Source: Piper betle
Taxonomy: Eukaryota > Streptophyta > Magnoliopsida > Piperales > Piperaceae
Reading direction: 5' to 3'
DNA: 64,000 nt
Assembly (NCBI GenBank): GCA_033002965.1
Contig: JAURVB010013273.1
Span: forward strand, 43,987 to 107,986
Positions 22,611 through 34,633 of the stretch are shown one piece after another. Under the pieces are notes generated by a model, which saw only the letters and a program-made list of their open reading frames with translations, searched no databases and was not told the DNA's origin. Numbering within the stretch: position 1 is the first letter of the stretch; each line of letters begins with the position of its first letter. The position numbers and the translations under genes are program-made.

Positions 22611-23639
22611 AGTATAGTAATTGTTTTACAAGTTCTCATGTACTAATTGATATTTATTACTGGTGAGCTTCTGTCCAAACGAAAATAACTGGAGTATAAT
22701 TATTGATAAACTTTGGTTTGACTCACTTTAGAATTTGGTTAAAATTTTAAGTGTGAAATATTTTGGTTTGGAACCAAACTAAACCAAAATTGATCGGAAA
22801 AGTGAAATTTTTTTTAGAAAAACTTTGTTTTTATGCTATATGATAGTTATTATTGTTAGACCCTTCGTTTTTACAATGAAACACATAATTATTTGAACAA
22901 CGTGAGCTCCGGCATTGATCAAAAAATGAGCGTTGTTCGTTTGGTTCGTGTGATGGGGATCACGCCATCACGCCAGGATAGTACTGCCTATGAACGTCAA
23001 AGTGGAGAGCACAAAGAAAATAAATAAAAGATAAAGGCACATCAGAGAATTCTTTACGTAGTTCCATGTTGTATTCAATGTGAAGTCCTACGAGTCATTC
23101 CACGATGGTGGAGTTTTGCTACTTCAATTTTCCGACAATGAATAATAGTTTGTCCCTTAATAGCTGAAATACTCGTTGTTGTCGTGTTCCGATGGTCAAA
23201 TGAACTCCACCGTTAGTCCGAAATGTAGAAAATGCTGGGGACCGAGTTTTACTCATAAAATCGGTGTACGAGAAGGTAAGGAAATAAATTCCGAAGTGAA
23301 TATCCTCTGAACTGAACCAAACTGGATTCGTGTTGAGTAGTGAGCTAGCTGGGCTGGTTCAGTTGAGTTTGGGAGCAAGTGAGTCAGCCGGATCTCGATC
23401 AGAGAAGCTGGACATGATCATTAGGTGTGGATCTGATCACAGGCCCGGTCAAATCTTTGGGTCAGCCGGGTCTCGCTCAAGATGTTTGGGCAGCAGCTTG
23501 TTTGCTGGGCAGCTGTCAGGAGACTATGAAACAAACCATGCCAAGCTGGTAGTCTCGTTCCAGCCTTCTCTTCTCCTCCCAATGCTGCCTTCAGTACTGG
23601 TCGGCGGATGACAATGGCTTGTGGACTCTTGCTTTAATA
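22611..23639. other. Unassigned DNA between LTR elements
   Basis: No gene recognised. AT-rich to about 22900, then mixed composition. A TCAGCCG-(G/A)-TCTCG motif recurs at about 23377 and 23463. The small frame 23330-23611 has no recognisable domain. It may be low-copy host DNA or an old retroelement interior. Confidence 0.4.
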
Positions 23640-23920
23640 GTGGACGTAAAACCCATGATTCAAATCAGGGTTTTATAGTCTGAATGCGGTTTGACTGTTA
23701 TTTTTAGTCGAGTCAAGTTTTAATTACGAGACAACCATTCATTTTTCCACCGCCTATTCATTTTTCTCATCAACTATTCATTTTTCTTAACAACTATTTG
23801 TTTTTCTCACTAACAATTTATTTTTCCCAACTGACCATTCGTTTTTCTCACTTTGACATCTATTTATTCCACACTTCTGACACTGTCACCATCCAGCCAC
23901 AACTATCCTTCTCACCCAAC

Positions 23921-24250
23921 TTTCTTCTTCTTTTTCTTTCTTTTCTTTTCCTCCAAAATCCTCACTCGAGCCGGCCACAACCTTGTCGCCGTCATCGCAT
24001 GATTGACGATTAGGTACGAAGTTGGAACTCACCACCTAGGTGCAAAGATATGCTCAAAGCTTCTACCAGGTCCGTTTAAGATTTGTTTCTTCTTCTTTTT
24101 CTTTCTTTTCTTTTCCTCCAAAATCCTCACTCGAGCCGGCCACAACCTTGTCGCCGTCATCGCATGATTGACGATTAGGTACGAAGTTGGAACTCACCAC
24201 CTAGGTGCAAAGATATGCTCAAAGCTTCTACCAGGTCCATTTAAGATTTG
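23921..24250 (+). repeat. 165-bp tandem duplication
   Basis: Two almost identical copies, 23921-24085 and 24086-24250, each from a pyrimidine run to ACCAGGTCC(G/A)TTTAAG. A recent duplication inside the solo LTR. Confidence 0.95.
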
Positions 24251-24514
24251 TTTCCTGTTTTACGCTTTACTCTACTGTGTATTATTTTATTAATTACAGG
24301 ATGAGTTGAGTAGCATTTTATCGGTACCCACTTAGCTTGGGTTATTTAGTCGGATAGTTTTTGGATTAATAATCCTCGAGGATGAGATCCCTCGTGTATG
24401 TTTTCGAAAACAATATCTACCATATAAGTTGCCTTCAGGCCTATTTTATAAATCCCTACCCAAACCTATATACATGTAGTTTTCATGTTTTCAATGAGGG
24501 AAATTCAACAACTG

Positions 24515-25030
24515 TACTATGTGAGCGGGCATGTGCTAGTCGAAGCGAGGGATACCAACAACCATGGTCATGCAAGCAGCATGTGCCAGTCGAACCCAGA
24601 AATACCGACAACCATGTTATGCGAGTGACATGTACTCGTCGAAGCTGAGAATACCGACACCATGCTATGCGAGTGGCATGTGCCAGTTGAAGCCATGAAT
24701 ACCAAGAACCATGCTATGCAAGCAGGCATGTGCCAGTCAAAGCCGGAATACCAACAACCATGCTATGTGAGCAGGCATGTGCCAATCAAATCCGAAAATA
24801 CCGACAACCATGCTACTCAAGCGAGCATGTGCTAGTCTAAGCCGAAAATACCGACAACCATGTTATGCGAGCAGCATGTGCCAGTCGAAGCTGGAAATAC
24901 CAACAATTATATTATGCGAGCGGTATGTGCCAGTCGATGCTAAGAATACCGACAACCATGTTATGAGGGTGGGCATGTGCAAGTCGAAGCCAGAAATATC
25001 AACAACCTTGCTACATGAGTGGGTATGGAG
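24515..25030 (+). repeat. About 50-bp minisatellite, roughly ten units
   Basis: Repeats built on AATACCGACAACCATG, then ATGCGAGC and CATGTGCCAGTCGAAGC, spaced about 47-53 bp. Unit length varies, so frames are not kept. It replaces a part of the LTR that is unique in relatives. Confidence 0.9.
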
Positions 25031-25496
25031 GTAAGGAAAGAGCTTAGGATATAATAGTAGTCCCAAGGGACCAGAAAGTGAAATGAGAAAATGTCGAGAA
25101 AGGCATCAGCAGTAGCAGATCAGTTCAGTTAGAGATGCTTTCAGTTTAGTAAGCATGCCCTTAAGAAAGTTCATCGAAATTATTTTGGTATGTAAATTAG
25201 TTATCATGTCATCCATGCAGTAGTATGTTAGGGATCTGTGCATTTATCCATGTATAACAATTGACATTTTCTATCTTGAGATGCCAACCGTAGATCCACA
25301 AGGTTGGGTTTGAGTTAGCTGACCTAACCAGGACCAATGACATTTTGGTTTCGTTCTTGAGCGTAAACCAGATTTAGGGTGTTATAGGGGATGTATGGGT
25401 AGACCGGTAGGGGTGCTTTGGTGACCATAGTTGGCATCGTTGAGGCAAGGTTCTGATTGCACCGGCAGGTCTTGGGGGCGACTTTGTGCTAGCAAG

Positions 25497-26885
25497 TGTA
25501 AAACCTTAGCCTTCGGCCCAATGTTTTATTTTGGTTTGGGTTGGTTTGGATCGATTTGATTTAGTTTTGTTTGGTTTGCTTGGTTTGGCATAACTTGGTT
25601 GATTTGAGTTGGTCCGGCTCAATTTGGGGGTTCAGTTGACGGGGGTGTGTTGTGGTTGATTAGGCTTACCTTAGGGCTGTTTTACGTTAGAAGGGTAGTT
25701 TTGTCGTTTATGTAGAATTAGGTCATGTAGAGTGGAACTAAAAAATCGTGTGTTCATTTGCATTGTTTGCGCCGTAGAGTTTGGTTTGGATTGTGTGGCT
25801 GTTGCCTTTAAGTTTTTGTTTGAGTTGGTTTGTGTGTGCGATTTTTGGTTTGCGGGTGCTCTAGTTGAGTTCGTAGTGGTTTTGACCTTTGTCCCCTTGA
25901 GGAGAGATTTCGGATAAGATTTATAGGAGTGTTTGCCTCTTGGACACGTGGCATACATGTCAGTATGCTCGCCCAGCTAGCAGCCATGCAAGCAGGAAAT
26001 TGGATGGTCAGAGTCGCACTATTTCTTGTAACCTTGCAAGGCGCCATATTTAGTAGACCATATCTATTGTGGGCGAGTTTCTTGTAACCTTGTAAAACAG
26101 TTTAATTATATTTTATGTGAAACTTCATGTTTGACTGAGAATTACTTTCTAGTAAATTGCGATAAATCTTTCTTTATTAATTTAATCATGTTTTTATCAA
26201 TAAGATATTATTATTTCCATTATAATTAAAAAATATTTAACTGATAATTTTATATTTTTATTTGACTAGAATGAGGCTCAAAAATTATTTTGAGGATTCT
26301 TAGTTACATAATAAAATCATTTTAATTATTTCATCGGGATTTGTGTAGATTATTTTACTCTTTATTTGGAAATTTTCTTTAATATTATTTTGATATTTTT
26401 CTCATACGATGTGATTGAATTGACATGTTTGGCTCTAGACATATAATTTTATGACTTTTAGAGAATTTATTTGATATTATTTCTTTGCTTCATTTTCGGT
26501 GCTGTGTTACTGTAGCTGATTCCTTTACCGTGGTTGTGCATACACGAGCATACATCATATAGTCTGGATGTTGAATTGAGGCTAACGTTGATGCATGACG
26601 ATGTTGGAGCTTGCTGTAGAGTATGGTCCTTTGGAGCTTTAATTTAGGTCCATATGATTTTGCTTCTGTTTTATCACTCTACTTTATTTTGGTTTTATTT
26701 TATATCATAAGACGAGTTAATGAATGAATTTTATGGAAAACCTCTTAATTCGGGCCATCTCATCATTGTGATTTCTTTGTTTAATAATCGTAAGGTAGAG
26801 ATCTCATGAATTGTTTTAGAAAATTAAGATCCAATTCAGGTTGCTTTTTTTCTAAAGGTCTATTTATATTTTTTCCTTACCAAGG

Positions 26886-26940
<55 letters not shown>

Positions 26941-27855
26941 ATCTATGTGTGTCTTTGTGGTTTTTGTGTGATGCGAGAGTGGTGGAATGTAGTAGCCCGA
27001 GGAGGGTTTGCTAGAGGTTGTCACTTGCCTAATCGAGTCGCGGAAAGGAACCGGGGAAGGTTTTGCTGCATCGTAAACCCTCTTCACCTCACCCTATTAA
27101 AGAGGGCTTGAATAATGATTCATTTGTCTGGGGAGGACTCATCATTTACATCCTTACAGAGCTTAGAGGAATGATGCACGGTAGCTTAGGGAGGACAGGA
27201 CTGGACCCTATCTGCAGTGGTGTGCAAGCCACTGTAGTTCCTTGGTAAGTGTTCCATCTATTGAAGACTTAGCACATTCACTTTTACTAACTCGTGGGAT
27301 GTGATAACACTCCCTTATGCCAATTTGTAATTAGTTATATGACCGCATGATTACTTTATACTGATGTTGTTTCTTATATATTTATGTAGTAGGTATGCCA
27401 CAGGGTTTGTGGTGGTGACGACGTGAAGGGAACGATCAGTGCTTCACATAGTTACACTAGGGCATTGTTGTTATTGACTTGTGATGGGTTTTGTTCCATG
27501 TTGGAAACTACAATATTACATTATTCTAATTTACAATATGTAGAACCGTTTACCTAAATACATGGGTTGGGGATCAAGATCCCTTTACCCACACGTTTGG
27601 AATAAGGGTACCTTTGCTTTAAATATAATATTATTATTATGATAAAATGTGTTATTGCTATTTTTTTGAATGTTTTGCATTGCTTGCTTTTGTTCATTTT
27701 ATTTTGTTGCATTTGCATGCATGCATCCTCAGGTTCGTTTAACTTTTATCTTTGTCTATCTTGAAACACTCAATCTTGTGCCTAGTGAAATGTATCTTGT
27801 TATGACTTTACACTTCAGATTTGTTCAACAGGATTGAACCTATTGGGATGTTATA
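25497..27855 (+). mobile_element. LTR related to element A, followed by a primer site
   Basis: Starts TGTAAAACCTTAG and ends GGGATGTTATA. It contains the diverged core block at about 26705-26890 (GACGAGTTAATG..., GGCCATCTCA, GTAGAGATCTCATGAATTG) and a (TA)n tract at 26889-26938. A Met-type primer site follows, so it was a 5' LTR. The interior after it is short and non-coding before the next element, and no matching 3' LTR is visible: a truncated element. Confidence 0.7.
26889..26938. repeat. (TA)n microsatellite
   Basis: About 25 AT dinucleotides inside the LTR. Confidence 0.97.
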
Positions 27856-27858
27856 ATT

Positions 27859-27870
27859 TGGTATCAAAGC
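27859..27870 (+). promoter_or_regulatory. Primer-binding site (iMet type)
   Basis: TGGTATCAAAGC three bases after the LTR end; one change from the initiator-Met site. Confidence 0.8.
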
Positions 27871-28886
27871 TTCATTTCATAAGACTAAGGTCGAAGTTGG
27901 GCTTTGCCTGTGTGTATATTAAGCCTTCCCTAGTCCCCACTGGTATGTCTGTTTCTTGCTTTTCCTTGTTGTTATTGTTTCCTATTTGTTTGTAGAGGTA
28001 TAGGTACGATACGGTAGACAAATTGTGTGAAAAAATGGATTTAATGGATATTGGTTGATATTGACTATTTTGATTGTTGGTTCCTAAAACAGTTTAATGA
28101 TGGTTATGTGTCATACTGGAACAATTTAAGTGGCTCTTGAGAGAGAGTATAACATTTAGTTTAGGGTTAGTTTAGGACATTTAGGATTCCTTTGTTGAGT
28201 TATGACTCCGTTTCTATTAGATAGGCTAGTGCACCTTGATATACGAGATGCCGCCCCTCATTGGTGGTTAGGAAGGATTTGACTTGAAGATGATTGTTTT
28301 GATTGGATAGCAAGTGTGAGCAGTAGGTGCACAATTTCATTGCGGTGTTGATACGGAGGTAGTGTTAGTGCATGCTTGTTCTCATTTGAGGCCTTCTTTG
28401 ATTCATTTATCTAATGTATTCTTGTGTATCTTTCCAGGTAGTATAGTTACTGGATCTTGAGATTCTTGATTATTTATCTACCATAGTGGTAGCAGTTTTG
28501 TGGGTTGAGACTAGTACTATCTAACCTCAAGATTATGGAAACCAGGTGTAGATACTGTTCTCATCCTCTCATCTAATGATTTTATATCTACTAAATCTAA
28601 AATGAAATTTAATTGAGTACATATTCTAATTGAGTAAATAGGTAGACTCTAATGGGAATGATACTCTACTCCCTACATTATTACATGATTACGATCAGTA
28701 CACTTGCCATTATATTAAGTTTGTCTCATATTCCGAGTTAAGCCTATGTAGAGCCTTGGAATTTCCTACAGTTTAGTTTGATTTGTAGTTGTTTCCTCAT
28801 GTGGTATTGGCTCTTGGACCGAGCCATTAGGAACCCTATGAGAGCTCCAATTCTTGTTGCGAGATATCTAAGTGGGTGATCTACTT
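27871..28886. other. Interior remnant without recognisable coding
   Basis: Follows the primer site of the preceding LTR, so formally retroelement interior, but I see no gag or pol block in any frame. It ends where the minus-strand LTR of element B appears to end. Confidence 0.4.
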
Positions 28887-29615
28887 TGTAATGGCCCAAT
28901 TCTACTTGAGGAGTGGATCAAATTTTGATGTAATAATTCAGAAAGTGGTTCATTAGACTAATGCATCCAAACTTTATGGAAGCAGACCTTAATCCTCAAA
29001 GGGCTTAAGACTGACACCTCACGGAATTTTCATGCATTGCATGCTGATCATACTAACATAGGTAGGATCTTAAACTAAAAAACTCCTAAATGAGCACTCC
29101 ATGCCACAGAAGAGCCAACACCTCCTTTACAACTAAGAGGGTGACTTTCATATGCAATGATCACTCCAGCTACATGAAGGCAACACCACTATGCAGTTAA
29201 GAGGTTAAGTTTTTGTAAGTGCACATGTATGATCCAGTTCTCATACTTAGTTCCAGTGGTGTAGATTAGGTATCTCATCACTTGATGTTGATGAATTGCG
29301 GTAAAGTGAACATTGAGTCGTAATTACCTATTCCACATACCCTGCAATAGATAAATTAAAACATAGAGGCATCATCACGTACCATGGTGTCATACCCTAA
29401 CACTTTATCATCACATGGCCTCTTTGTGCAATATGAATCGTAAGTTCTTCCGGTCTACATTTTTGTAACACTCACACACAATTGCAACCATATAAGTTTT
29501 GTGTACCTTAAATTGCTCTTCATCGTATTTTGAGACTTCGAGGCTTGCACATCTTGTAGGAAATTGTTAGACTTTGGCCCAAACTTACATACCCTTCACT
29601 ACAGTTATAATAGTA

Positions 29616-29616
29616 G

Positions 29617-29666
<50 letters not shown>
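29616..29666. repeat. (AAT)n microsatellite
   Basis: Trinucleotide TAA repeat of about 50 bases. Confidence 0.97.
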
Positions 29667-29667
<1 letters not shown>

Positions 29668-30624
29668 TAAAGGCACACATATGCTATTTTACCACGGCAT
29701 ACACCCAATCAAGAATCATACACGATACATAAGTTCAGGCACATGCCCAATAATATTGGCCAATACATACTACAAAAATACAAGCATAAGGATCCTGCCA
29801 CCACCATGAGATGCAGATCATCGCCTAATTCAGTAAATGCCACAGGGCCTCACCTACATACATATAGAAATCATGTCAGTAATCAAATAAATTCAATTAC
29901 CCCAAAATAACTAATGATATTTCAAGTTGGCAAATGGTACTCTGCTATCCACAGGAAAGCTTAAAACACTTTAGAAAAGCTACACAAGGATGCAAACAAG
30001 GACGATTACATAAAATAGGTCATCACATAAGCAAGGTAAATCATACTTATGCATAGCTTACGCCCTCACATCTTTTATATAACACCTGCCATGATACTCA
30101 GATGGTATTGGAATAGTTTGTTGAGTTATTGTCACAAATTCTGGAAATGCACCATGTTATATAGTACCCTTGCACACTGCACTACGTTAGGGTTCAAAGG
30201 AGTACTAATGCAATTCATACTACTCGTACAATACTCTTGTGTTCACAAAAACAAAACCCTCATATACTTGTAATGGGCTTAGTTAGGCTTGTACAAGATA
30301 GTATTTGGAGATGAGTTTTTTGAAAACCATTGCGGGATCTCAACCTTGAAGTCTTATTAATTTCGGAAAAAGTCGACTAAATGGCCTGAAATTGGAGGGA
30401 TCCGATAAAACGCTGTTGACATTGTCTATGTCTAAAACTCAGTCAAACTCGACACTCAAGGAGCAAGCAGAGATGAAGTAGAAAGGTTGGACGAACCTAG
30501 ACGAGTGAAACTCCTTGTCCTAAATTGGCAAGCTCACCCCACGCACCCTAACAAGAAGATAAAACTTGAATGATGATTGGATCACATCGGCATGTAACAA
30601 GAAGTAACACCTTCACACATGTAC

Positions 30625-31032
30625 TATAACGACCTAGTCCAGAGTGTAACATAATGGGCCTAAGTCATCTTTTCAAAAGTGGTTAAGCAAAGTTGAATAT
30701 CTATAGTCCATCCCTAGTTATAATAGGATCTTACCTTAGTAGGTATTAGATATGAGACTAAAATGAGGGATCTCACAATCCACCCACCTTAAAAAATTTT
30801 GTTCACAAAATTCCTATGTTTGGCCCATCGCTAGTCCAGCCCACCATATAATATGGAAGCAGATTGTTTTGATACCATTTGTAATGACCTGACCAAAAAT
30901 GCAAACTAATGGGCTAAGTCATCTCTTCAAAAGTGTTTGACCATAGTTGAAGATCTATAATCCATTCCCACATATAAATATAATCTTATCTTAGTAGGTA
31001 TTAGATGTGAAACTAAATTGAGGGATCTCATA
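30625..31032 (-). mobile_element. TRIM retrotransposon copy 2 (minus strand)
   Basis: Two LTRs, 30625-30777 and 30880-31032 (153 bp each), flank a 102-bp interior on the minus strand. The primer site next to the 30880 LTR is worn (TTGATACCA remains on the plus strand). A CCACCCACCTT tract, the complement of the purine tract, lies at about 30781. Flanks TGTAC (30620-30624) and TGTAT (31033-31037) are a target duplication with one change. Older than the array at 43.3 kb, judging by its divergence. Inserted in element B's LTR. Confidence 0.9.
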
Positions 31033-31569
31033 TGTATGACTCAGTAAACTTACTTCACTTAATTATCTTACTTAGTAGAGTGTTAAACTTTATTAGACAA
31101 TCTTAATTAGAGTTTAGGATTCCATGTACACTTAGTGAAAATGTCTGAACCTAGGGTTTCATCCAACAAACTTAGTTGAACAAATTTTTTGACAGCTCAA
31201 ATGGGTTAAAATTTGGACCTGTAAAAACCATGATTTTTATTACAAGACTCGAACCTAAATATTATGAAATAAATATAGATGAACCGATATGGTTGGTTAT
31301 CAAGTCGACCGGTCATGGTTCGACTTAAGGTCACTTAGAAAATACCTATTCATGAATGGATGATGCAGTGTGAGAATTTAATGAAGGGGTCGTTGAACCT
31401 AGGAAATACAAATGGATGATGGGGTGTGAGATTTAATGAAGGGGTCGTTGAACCTAGGAAATACAAATGGATGATGGGGTGTGAGAATTTAATGAAGGGG
31501 CTCGTTGAACCTAGGAAATACCAATGGATGATGGGGTATGAGAATTTAATGGAGGGAATGGTTGAAGTG

Positions 31570-31577
31570 TATATATA
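31570..31577 (+). promoter_or_regulatory. TATA-like box of the TR-GAG LTR
   Basis: TATATATA followed by GCAGGAGGAGGG, kept in all three LTR copies of this family. The promoter role is inferred. Confidence 0.5.
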
Positions 31578-32290
31578 TGCAGGAGGAGGGAGTATTTCAT
31601 CCCTCATCTCTGTCCCAGGCGACCTCCCCATTACTGTGTGAGTATTTCATCCCTCATCTTATTTGTTTCCATTAGGATTCTTGCATGCAAGGTTTGTTGA
31701 AGACGCCCTGCCAAGTTGCTAGATCTCCAGCGTCTTATGCATGGGGTTCTTGTCGATTGCTTAGTTATTTTGTAAATGGACATGTTAATAATTAAATTAT
31801 CAATTAGATAATAGGGATTTGGATGGGGATAATTAATAATTAATTATCATTAGAATTGCTGAAAATTTAATAAGGAATGAAGACTAACATGAACTAATTA
31901 CATCATTTAAAATTAATAGTATATTAGTCATGTAAGTTGCATGTAGGTTCATGCAAAATAAAATTATACTAATGTATAATTTTATGCCCTCATTCAGATT
32001 AGGGTTCACGGGTCACAGTCAGACGAAAGTCACAAGTCAGGTACGTATAATAGGTAGAACATTGTATTTTCCTTATTGGTAGCCTTGGTCGGCCTGAGCC
32101 CAGATTCAACTACCATGCATTGAGTGCAACCAGGGTCAAAGAATTGACTCAGTCCGACACGGGGTCGTATTATGTGCGCAAATTGTGTAATGCATCGACA
32201 TTATTTTGGAGTAGTGATAGCCGCCCCATATAAAGGCTACGGCCGGGGTGAGCGAGGCACAACGATTCCTCCATCGCACTGGAGTGCAAT

Positions 32291-32835
32291 GATAGCCTCC
32301 CCATAAAAAGGCTACAGCCGGGGTGTGTGAGACACTGGCACTAGAGTTGGCAGTGAGAGCTTCCCCACAAACGGGGCATAGCATTCACCTGAGTGCAGTG
32401 ATAGCCTCCCCATAAAAAGGCTACGGCCGGGGTGTGTGAGGCACTGGCACTAGCGTTGGCAGTGAGAGCTTCCCCACAAATGGGGTGTAGCATTCACCTG
32501 AGTGCAGTGATAGCCTCCCCATAAAAAGGCTACGGCCGGGGTGTGCAAGGCACTGGCACTAGAATTGGTAGTGAGAGCTTCCCCACAAACGGGGTGTAGC
32601 ATTCACCTGAGTGCAGTGATAGCCTCCCCATAAAAAGGCTACGGCCGGGGTGTGCGAGGCATTGGCACTAGAATTGGTAGTGAGAGCTTCCCCACAAACA
32701 GGGCGTAGCAATCACCCGAGTGCAGTAATAGCTTTGCCACAAAAAGGCTACGGCTGGGGTGTGCGAGGCACTGGCACTAGAGATGGTAGTGGTAGCCTCC
32801 CCACAAAAGGGCTACGGCCGGGGTGTGCGGATCAC
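32291..32835 (+). repeat. 109-bp tandem repeats, five units (5' LTR)
   Basis: Unit starts at 32291, 32400, 32509, 32618 and 32727, exactly 109 bp apart; the last is incomplete. A diverged unit-like stretch precedes them (about 32216-32290). Confidence 0.95.
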
Positions 32836-33223
32836 AGCGGATACCTCCTCCGCATTGTTTTGGAGTATAGCGGAATCGCTCCACCGCATATTAAAATAAA
32901 CATAAGGAAATAGTGGAATGTACTTGATTTGTTTTATCTATTATACTACTTAGTGTTGAAATCATTAACGCGGAATTGCCTCCGCAGGTGTGCAGATACG
33001 AAAGTAGGTGATTGACAACCAGGGCATGGAGCAAAATAAATATGAGGACTCCTTTTTTATTTATTTGAGAAATAAGTGTGGCTACTGGGAAATGGTCTAA
33101 GGCTGTGGGATCTTTATATATGTTTTTGTTAAAAAAAAATGTTAGACATATTTGCTTAATTGTGAGTAACACCTGGCCAGCTAGGCCCACAATGTTGTGG
33201 ACAAATGGCCGGGTCGTTACAGG

Positions 33224-33235
33224 TGGTATCAGAGC
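33224..33235 (+). promoter_or_regulatory. TR-GAG primer-binding site (iMet)
   Basis: TGGTATCAGAGC, two bases after the LTR; perfect over 12 bases to the initiator-Met site. Confidence 0.93.
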
Positions 33236-33401
33236 TTAGTTTCCCAAAAGCTCACATCTTATGACTCAAGTACCTTGTTGAAGAGTCCAATATTTATCTT
33301 TCTCCAATGGGGTATGTCATTAGGGAATTAGTGGACTCACTAACAAACCAAAGTAATCATTAAAAAAAAATTTTAATGAACCATAACGAAATAAATTTTA
33401 G

Positions 33402-34567
33402 ATGGCAGGCACCCGAAGGAAGTCGAGCCAAGCTGCGCAGTCGGACACGAACGTGGAGAGTGTGTTAGGCCAAATTTTGACGGCCATACAGGGACTTGCG
33501 CAGGCTTCAGATAATACCAGTTCTGTGATTTAGAACATAGCGCAACGATTACCGGGATTGGTAACAGGGAATGGAGCTCCAAATTCGGCTGCGGGTCCTA
33601 GTAGTGTCCCAAATGGGGACCAGGGGAGCGCCCAAGAGCGGGTAGGGATAGCTGACCCGGGCGAGCGAGGGGAACTTCCAAACCCAGTGCCACCGGTAGT
33701 CCGACAAGTGGTACTGCCAGTTGGGGATGACAGTGATCGATACACTGTAGAGAAATTCCGGAGGAACGGAGCTGAGGTATTCATTGGTGGGACTGATCCA
33801 ATGAAGGCGGAGAGCTGGTTGGACATTACTGAGAAAGCATTTAGAGCTCTCTCTGTGCCTCATCGCCATCAGGTGAGGTTGGCAACATGCATGCTTCAGG
33901 CGGAAGCATCCTATTGGTGGAAATCCATGGAGAAGACTGCGTTCCATCAACGGGAGATTTCATCCATTCCTTGGGCGGAATTTGTAACAGCTTTCAATGG
34001 ACAATACTTTCCTGAGTCTGTTGTCCAGAAGAAAGCACTGGAATTTGCCACTCTAACTCAGATGGATGATTCAGTCCGAGAGTATGCAAAAAATTTCTTG
34101 CAATTGGAGAGATTTGTATCTGGGAGTCTGGCAACTACCCGGGCTAGAGCAGACAAATTTTTTGGGGGTTGAAGCCCGAATTGAGGAGTAGGGTTGCTAC
34201 GGCACCAAGAGGCACTATAACCGAAGTGATTGAGGCAGCCACTACTCATGAGTTGGTGTACGACTATGTCCATGCACAGAAACAAGGGAAGGCTACTATG
34301 CAACATAAGAATGCCAACCAGGGTAGTAGCAAAAACAGGTCTGCAGAACACCAGCAGCAGAACTATCAACGGAATGTCGATAGGAACCGCAAAAGGAAGT
34401 TTCAGGAGATTCCGTATAAACTATGTAAAAATTGCAACAAGATGCATTCAGGGTTATGCAGTGAGCCCCGTCGGTGCTACAATTGCAGAAGGACGGGACA
34501 CCTACAAAATGAGTGTCGTCAGTCCCTAAAGCAACAACAGGAGCAGCCTGAGATCCCGAAGATATAA
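33402..34567 (+). pseudogene. gag: TR-GAG gag gene, nearly intact
   Basis: The first ATG after the primer site (33402) opens a frame starting MAGTRRKSSQAAQ. One in-frame TAG at 33531 and one frame shift near 34160, in a T/G run, separate it from an otherwise continuous Ty3/gypsy gag of about 390 residues. The capsid part includes an RYTVEKFRRNGAEVFIGGTDP block (33738-33800), AESWLDITEKAFRAL, the QVRLATCMLQAEASYWW block and the WAEFVTAFNGQYFP block. The nucleocapsid after the shift is basic and has CKNCNKMHSGLC (about 34429-34464) then a CCHC knuckle CYNCRRTGHLQNEC (34475-34516). The frame ends at 34567, 54 bases before the polypurine tract. Only two lesions suggest recent loss or a still functional family elsewhere. 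Confidence 0.93.
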
Positions 34568-34620
34568 TTAATCATGCTCATCATCTTGCTGTTATAATAT
34601 TTCGGGGACGAAATATTTCT

Positions 34621-34633
34621 AAGTTGGGGAGAT
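34621..34633 (+). promoter_or_regulatory. TR-GAG polypurine tract
   Basis: AAGTTGGGGAGAT next to the 3' LTR; preceded at about 34603 by GGGGACGAAAT, a box also found in the TRIM interiors. Confidence 0.85.

Larger units (their letters stand above)
23645..25386 (+). mobile_element. Solo LTR related to element A
   Basis: Starts CGTAAAACCC (TG altered to CG) and ends TTTAGGGTGTTATA. Flanks GTGGA (23640-23644) and GGGGA (25387-25391) are a target duplication with one change. The start is a palindrome (TAAAACCC...GGGTTTTA enclosing TGATT/AATCA). The family core block (TTATCGGTACCCACTTAGC...GATGAGATCCCTCG) lies at about 24300-24475. It also contains a 165-bp tandem duplication and a minisatellite. 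No primer site follows. Confidence 0.85.
31220..33221 (+). repeat. TR-GAG 5' LTR
   Basis: TGTAAAAACC to GGGTCGTTACA. Four 56-bp units from 31355 (31355, 31411, 31466, 31523), a TATA-like TATATATA at 31570-31577, the segment 31637-31995 absent from the solo LTR at 20386, and five 109-bp units from 32291. Confidence 0.95.

Noticed and set aside
25492..28313. GCAAG repeated at 25492 and about 28309 as a target duplication for the LTR at 25497
   Set aside because: The sequence before the second copy does not look like an LTR end, so the match is probably chance.
32291..32835. Regular repeats that could be mistaken for a CRISPR array
   Set aside because: Contiguous 109-bp units without spacers, inside an LTR of a plant retroelement.
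33549..33950. 133-codon antisense frame opposite the TR-GAG gag
   Set aside because: Shadow of the gag frame on the other strand.
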